Assembly (NCBI GenBank): GCA_003385635.1
Contig: QQUY01000001.1
Coordinates: forward strand, 806,001-870,000
Direction of reading: 5' to 3'
Origin: Acidobacteriota bacterium
GTDB taxonomy: Bacteria; Acidobacteriota; Blastocatellia; Pyrinomonadales; Pyrinomonadaceae
Length of the DNA: 64,000 nucleotides
Shown: piece after piece, positions 63,357 through 64,000 of the stretch
Numbering within the stretch: the first letter of the stretch is position 1
Layout: every line of letters begins with the position of its first letter
Translations under genes and position numbers: made by a program
The notes under the pieces: generated by a model
The model's database searches: none
The model's input: only the letters and a program-made list of their open reading frames with translations
What the model was told of the DNA's origin: nothing

Positions 63357-63487
63357 ACATTTGGTCAGAATCAGAGGGAAACGGCTTAAGAGTCCACTCT
63401 TGTAACCATAATAGAGTCACAAGTTTACACGGAGATAATGGTGTGATAATTCATGAAAAGACAGTCGTGAACGGCGGCTCAAAATAG
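63353..63487 (+). CDS. doubtful small ORF, 44 residues
   Basis: The frame starts at the ATGA overlap with the previous small frame and encodes a short hydrophilic peptide. Coupling by overlap is the only support. No family is recognised. Confidence 0.22.
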   Translation: MNIWSESEGNGLRVHSCNHNRVTSLHGDNGVIIHEKTVVNGGSK

Positions 63488-63558
63488 CACAAGATTGAGC
63501 ACTCAGATCGCAGTTATGGACTGGCGTGAACACTTAAAAAGAAAAGGGACAGCAAATT

Positions 63559-64000
63559 ATGGCGGTAGGTAAGCGAGGAAAATACTTTCACATGTACTTC
63601 ACGTTTCAGGGTCAGAGGGTCCAAAAGTCTACGCGCTGCACAAACAAACGAGAGGCGGAGGAAATTGAACGCGCCTATCGCACGCAGCTCGCGAAGGGCG
63701 AGGTCGGGCTCGGAACTAAGAAACGCATTCCGAAGTTCGAGGAGGCTGTAGCGGATTACTTGGCATGGAGTGCCGTCGAACACCGTGAGAAGCCGAACAC
63801 TCACGATGCTTATGTAAACTCCACCAAAGCGCTGAAGTTGTTCTTTGGCAATTGCAGAATAGATAAGATTAACCCGAAAAAGGTCGAGGACTATAAAGCT
63901 TGGCGGGCGAATCAGCCACTCCGGACGATCAAGAAAAAGAACGGAAAGAAGAAGACGATCTCGAACGGCACGATCAACCGAGAGCTCGCTTGCCTCAGGC
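63559..64000 (+). CDS. tyrosine recombinase (integrase), N-terminal part cut by the window edge
   Basis: The first 147 residues are visible. They start with an arm-binding-type beta segment, GKRGKYFHMYFTFQGQRVQKSTRCTNKREAEE, and continue with a SAM-like core-binding domain (FEEAVADYLAWSA through INRELACLR). The catalytic RHRY domain lies beyond the window. AAGGG lies about 10 bases before the ATG. It would insert the element into the tRNA-Arg gene whose 3' half is at 60326. Confidence 0.88.
   Translation, partial: MAVGKRGKYFHMYFTFQGQRVQKSTRCTNKREAEEIERAYRTQLAKGEVGLGTKKRIPKFEEAVADYLAWSAVEHREKPNTHDAYVNSTKALKLFFGNCRIDKINPKKVEDYKAWRANQPLRTIKKKNGKKKTISNGTINRELACLR

Larger units (their letters stand above)
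63030..63558. other. gap with interleaved inverted repeats, possible replication origin
   Basis: TACCCATTACC (63066) pairs with GGTAATGGGTA (63110), and AGAGAGAGAA (63094) pairs with TTCTCTCTCT (63127), interleaved as in a pseudoknot. Two small overlapping frames follow and are listed separately. I see nothing else of note. Confidence 0.5.

Overview
The window looks like chromosome from a member of the Acidobacteriota, most probably a Blastocatellia/Pyrinomonadaceae-like lineage. This is inference, not proof. It rests on the mix of gene families: two DUF3857/transglutaminase-type exported proteins, a large Ser/Thr kinase-cyclase-STAND-TPR protein, exported M14 and M17 peptidases, many NTF2-like and DUF1801 proteins, and TonB-C and ExbD-like exported proteins. 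It also rests on the very repeat-rich intergenic DNA. Genes sit on both strands in short operons, and there is no rRNA gene and no complete tRNA gene.

Layout. 0.1-5.8 kb: a lytic transglycosylase diverges from folD; then a small unknown gene, a MazG-like pyrophosphohydrolase and coaE. 5.8-14.3 kb: a complete oligopeptide ABC importer (two lipoprotein binding proteins, two permeases, two ATPases) closed by a terminator. 14.4-18.9 kb: a signalling pair, a PocR-GAF-GGDEF diguanylate cyclase and a protein with an AAA-like N-terminus and an RsbW-like C-terminus. 18.9-23.7 kb: minus-strand genes for an exported double NTF2-like protein, YetF/DUF421, an ABC1/UbiB kinase, a 53-residue membrane protein and a bicupin. 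23.7-24.4 kb: no protein gene, but a promoter, about 500 nt of strongly foldable sequence and a terminator, which I read as a structured RNA or a very long leader. 24.5-27.2 kb: a tight five-gene operon (two GNAT acetyltransferases, an exported unknown, a zinc ribbon, a MepA-like endopeptidase). 27.7-35 kb: two exported ExbD-like paralogues, an SH3-TonB-C protein, an exported two-repeat protein and an M14 peptidase. 35.1-43.8 kb: the 1406-residue kinase-STAND protein and two DUF3857/transglutaminase-fold proteins. 44.4-46.7 kb: katG with a PerR-type box. 46.9-48.3 kb: two divergent cell-wall amidase-like genes, one with the Tae4 effector signature. 48.4-58.2 kb: a KAS III enzyme, small stress or unknown genes including three DUF1801 proteins, an erythromycin-esterase-like protein and a BdbC/BdbD disulfide pair. 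58.2-64 kb: an integration hot spot. It holds a degraded tRNA 3' end, an exported leucyl aminopeptidase, and the 3' half of a tRNA-Arg gene that marks the left end of an integrative element with a Cys4 protein, an AlpA-like HTH protein, a primase/RepA-like ATPase and a tyrosine integrase cut by the window edge.

A recurring theme is repeat arrays with a 7-bp period, in several unrelated sequence families (GTGAGCA, GGAGACA/GAAGACA, GGAACTT/GAAACTT, TCAATGA). They begin at or within a few bases of stop codons and in several cases supply the stop codon or the last codons of the gene.
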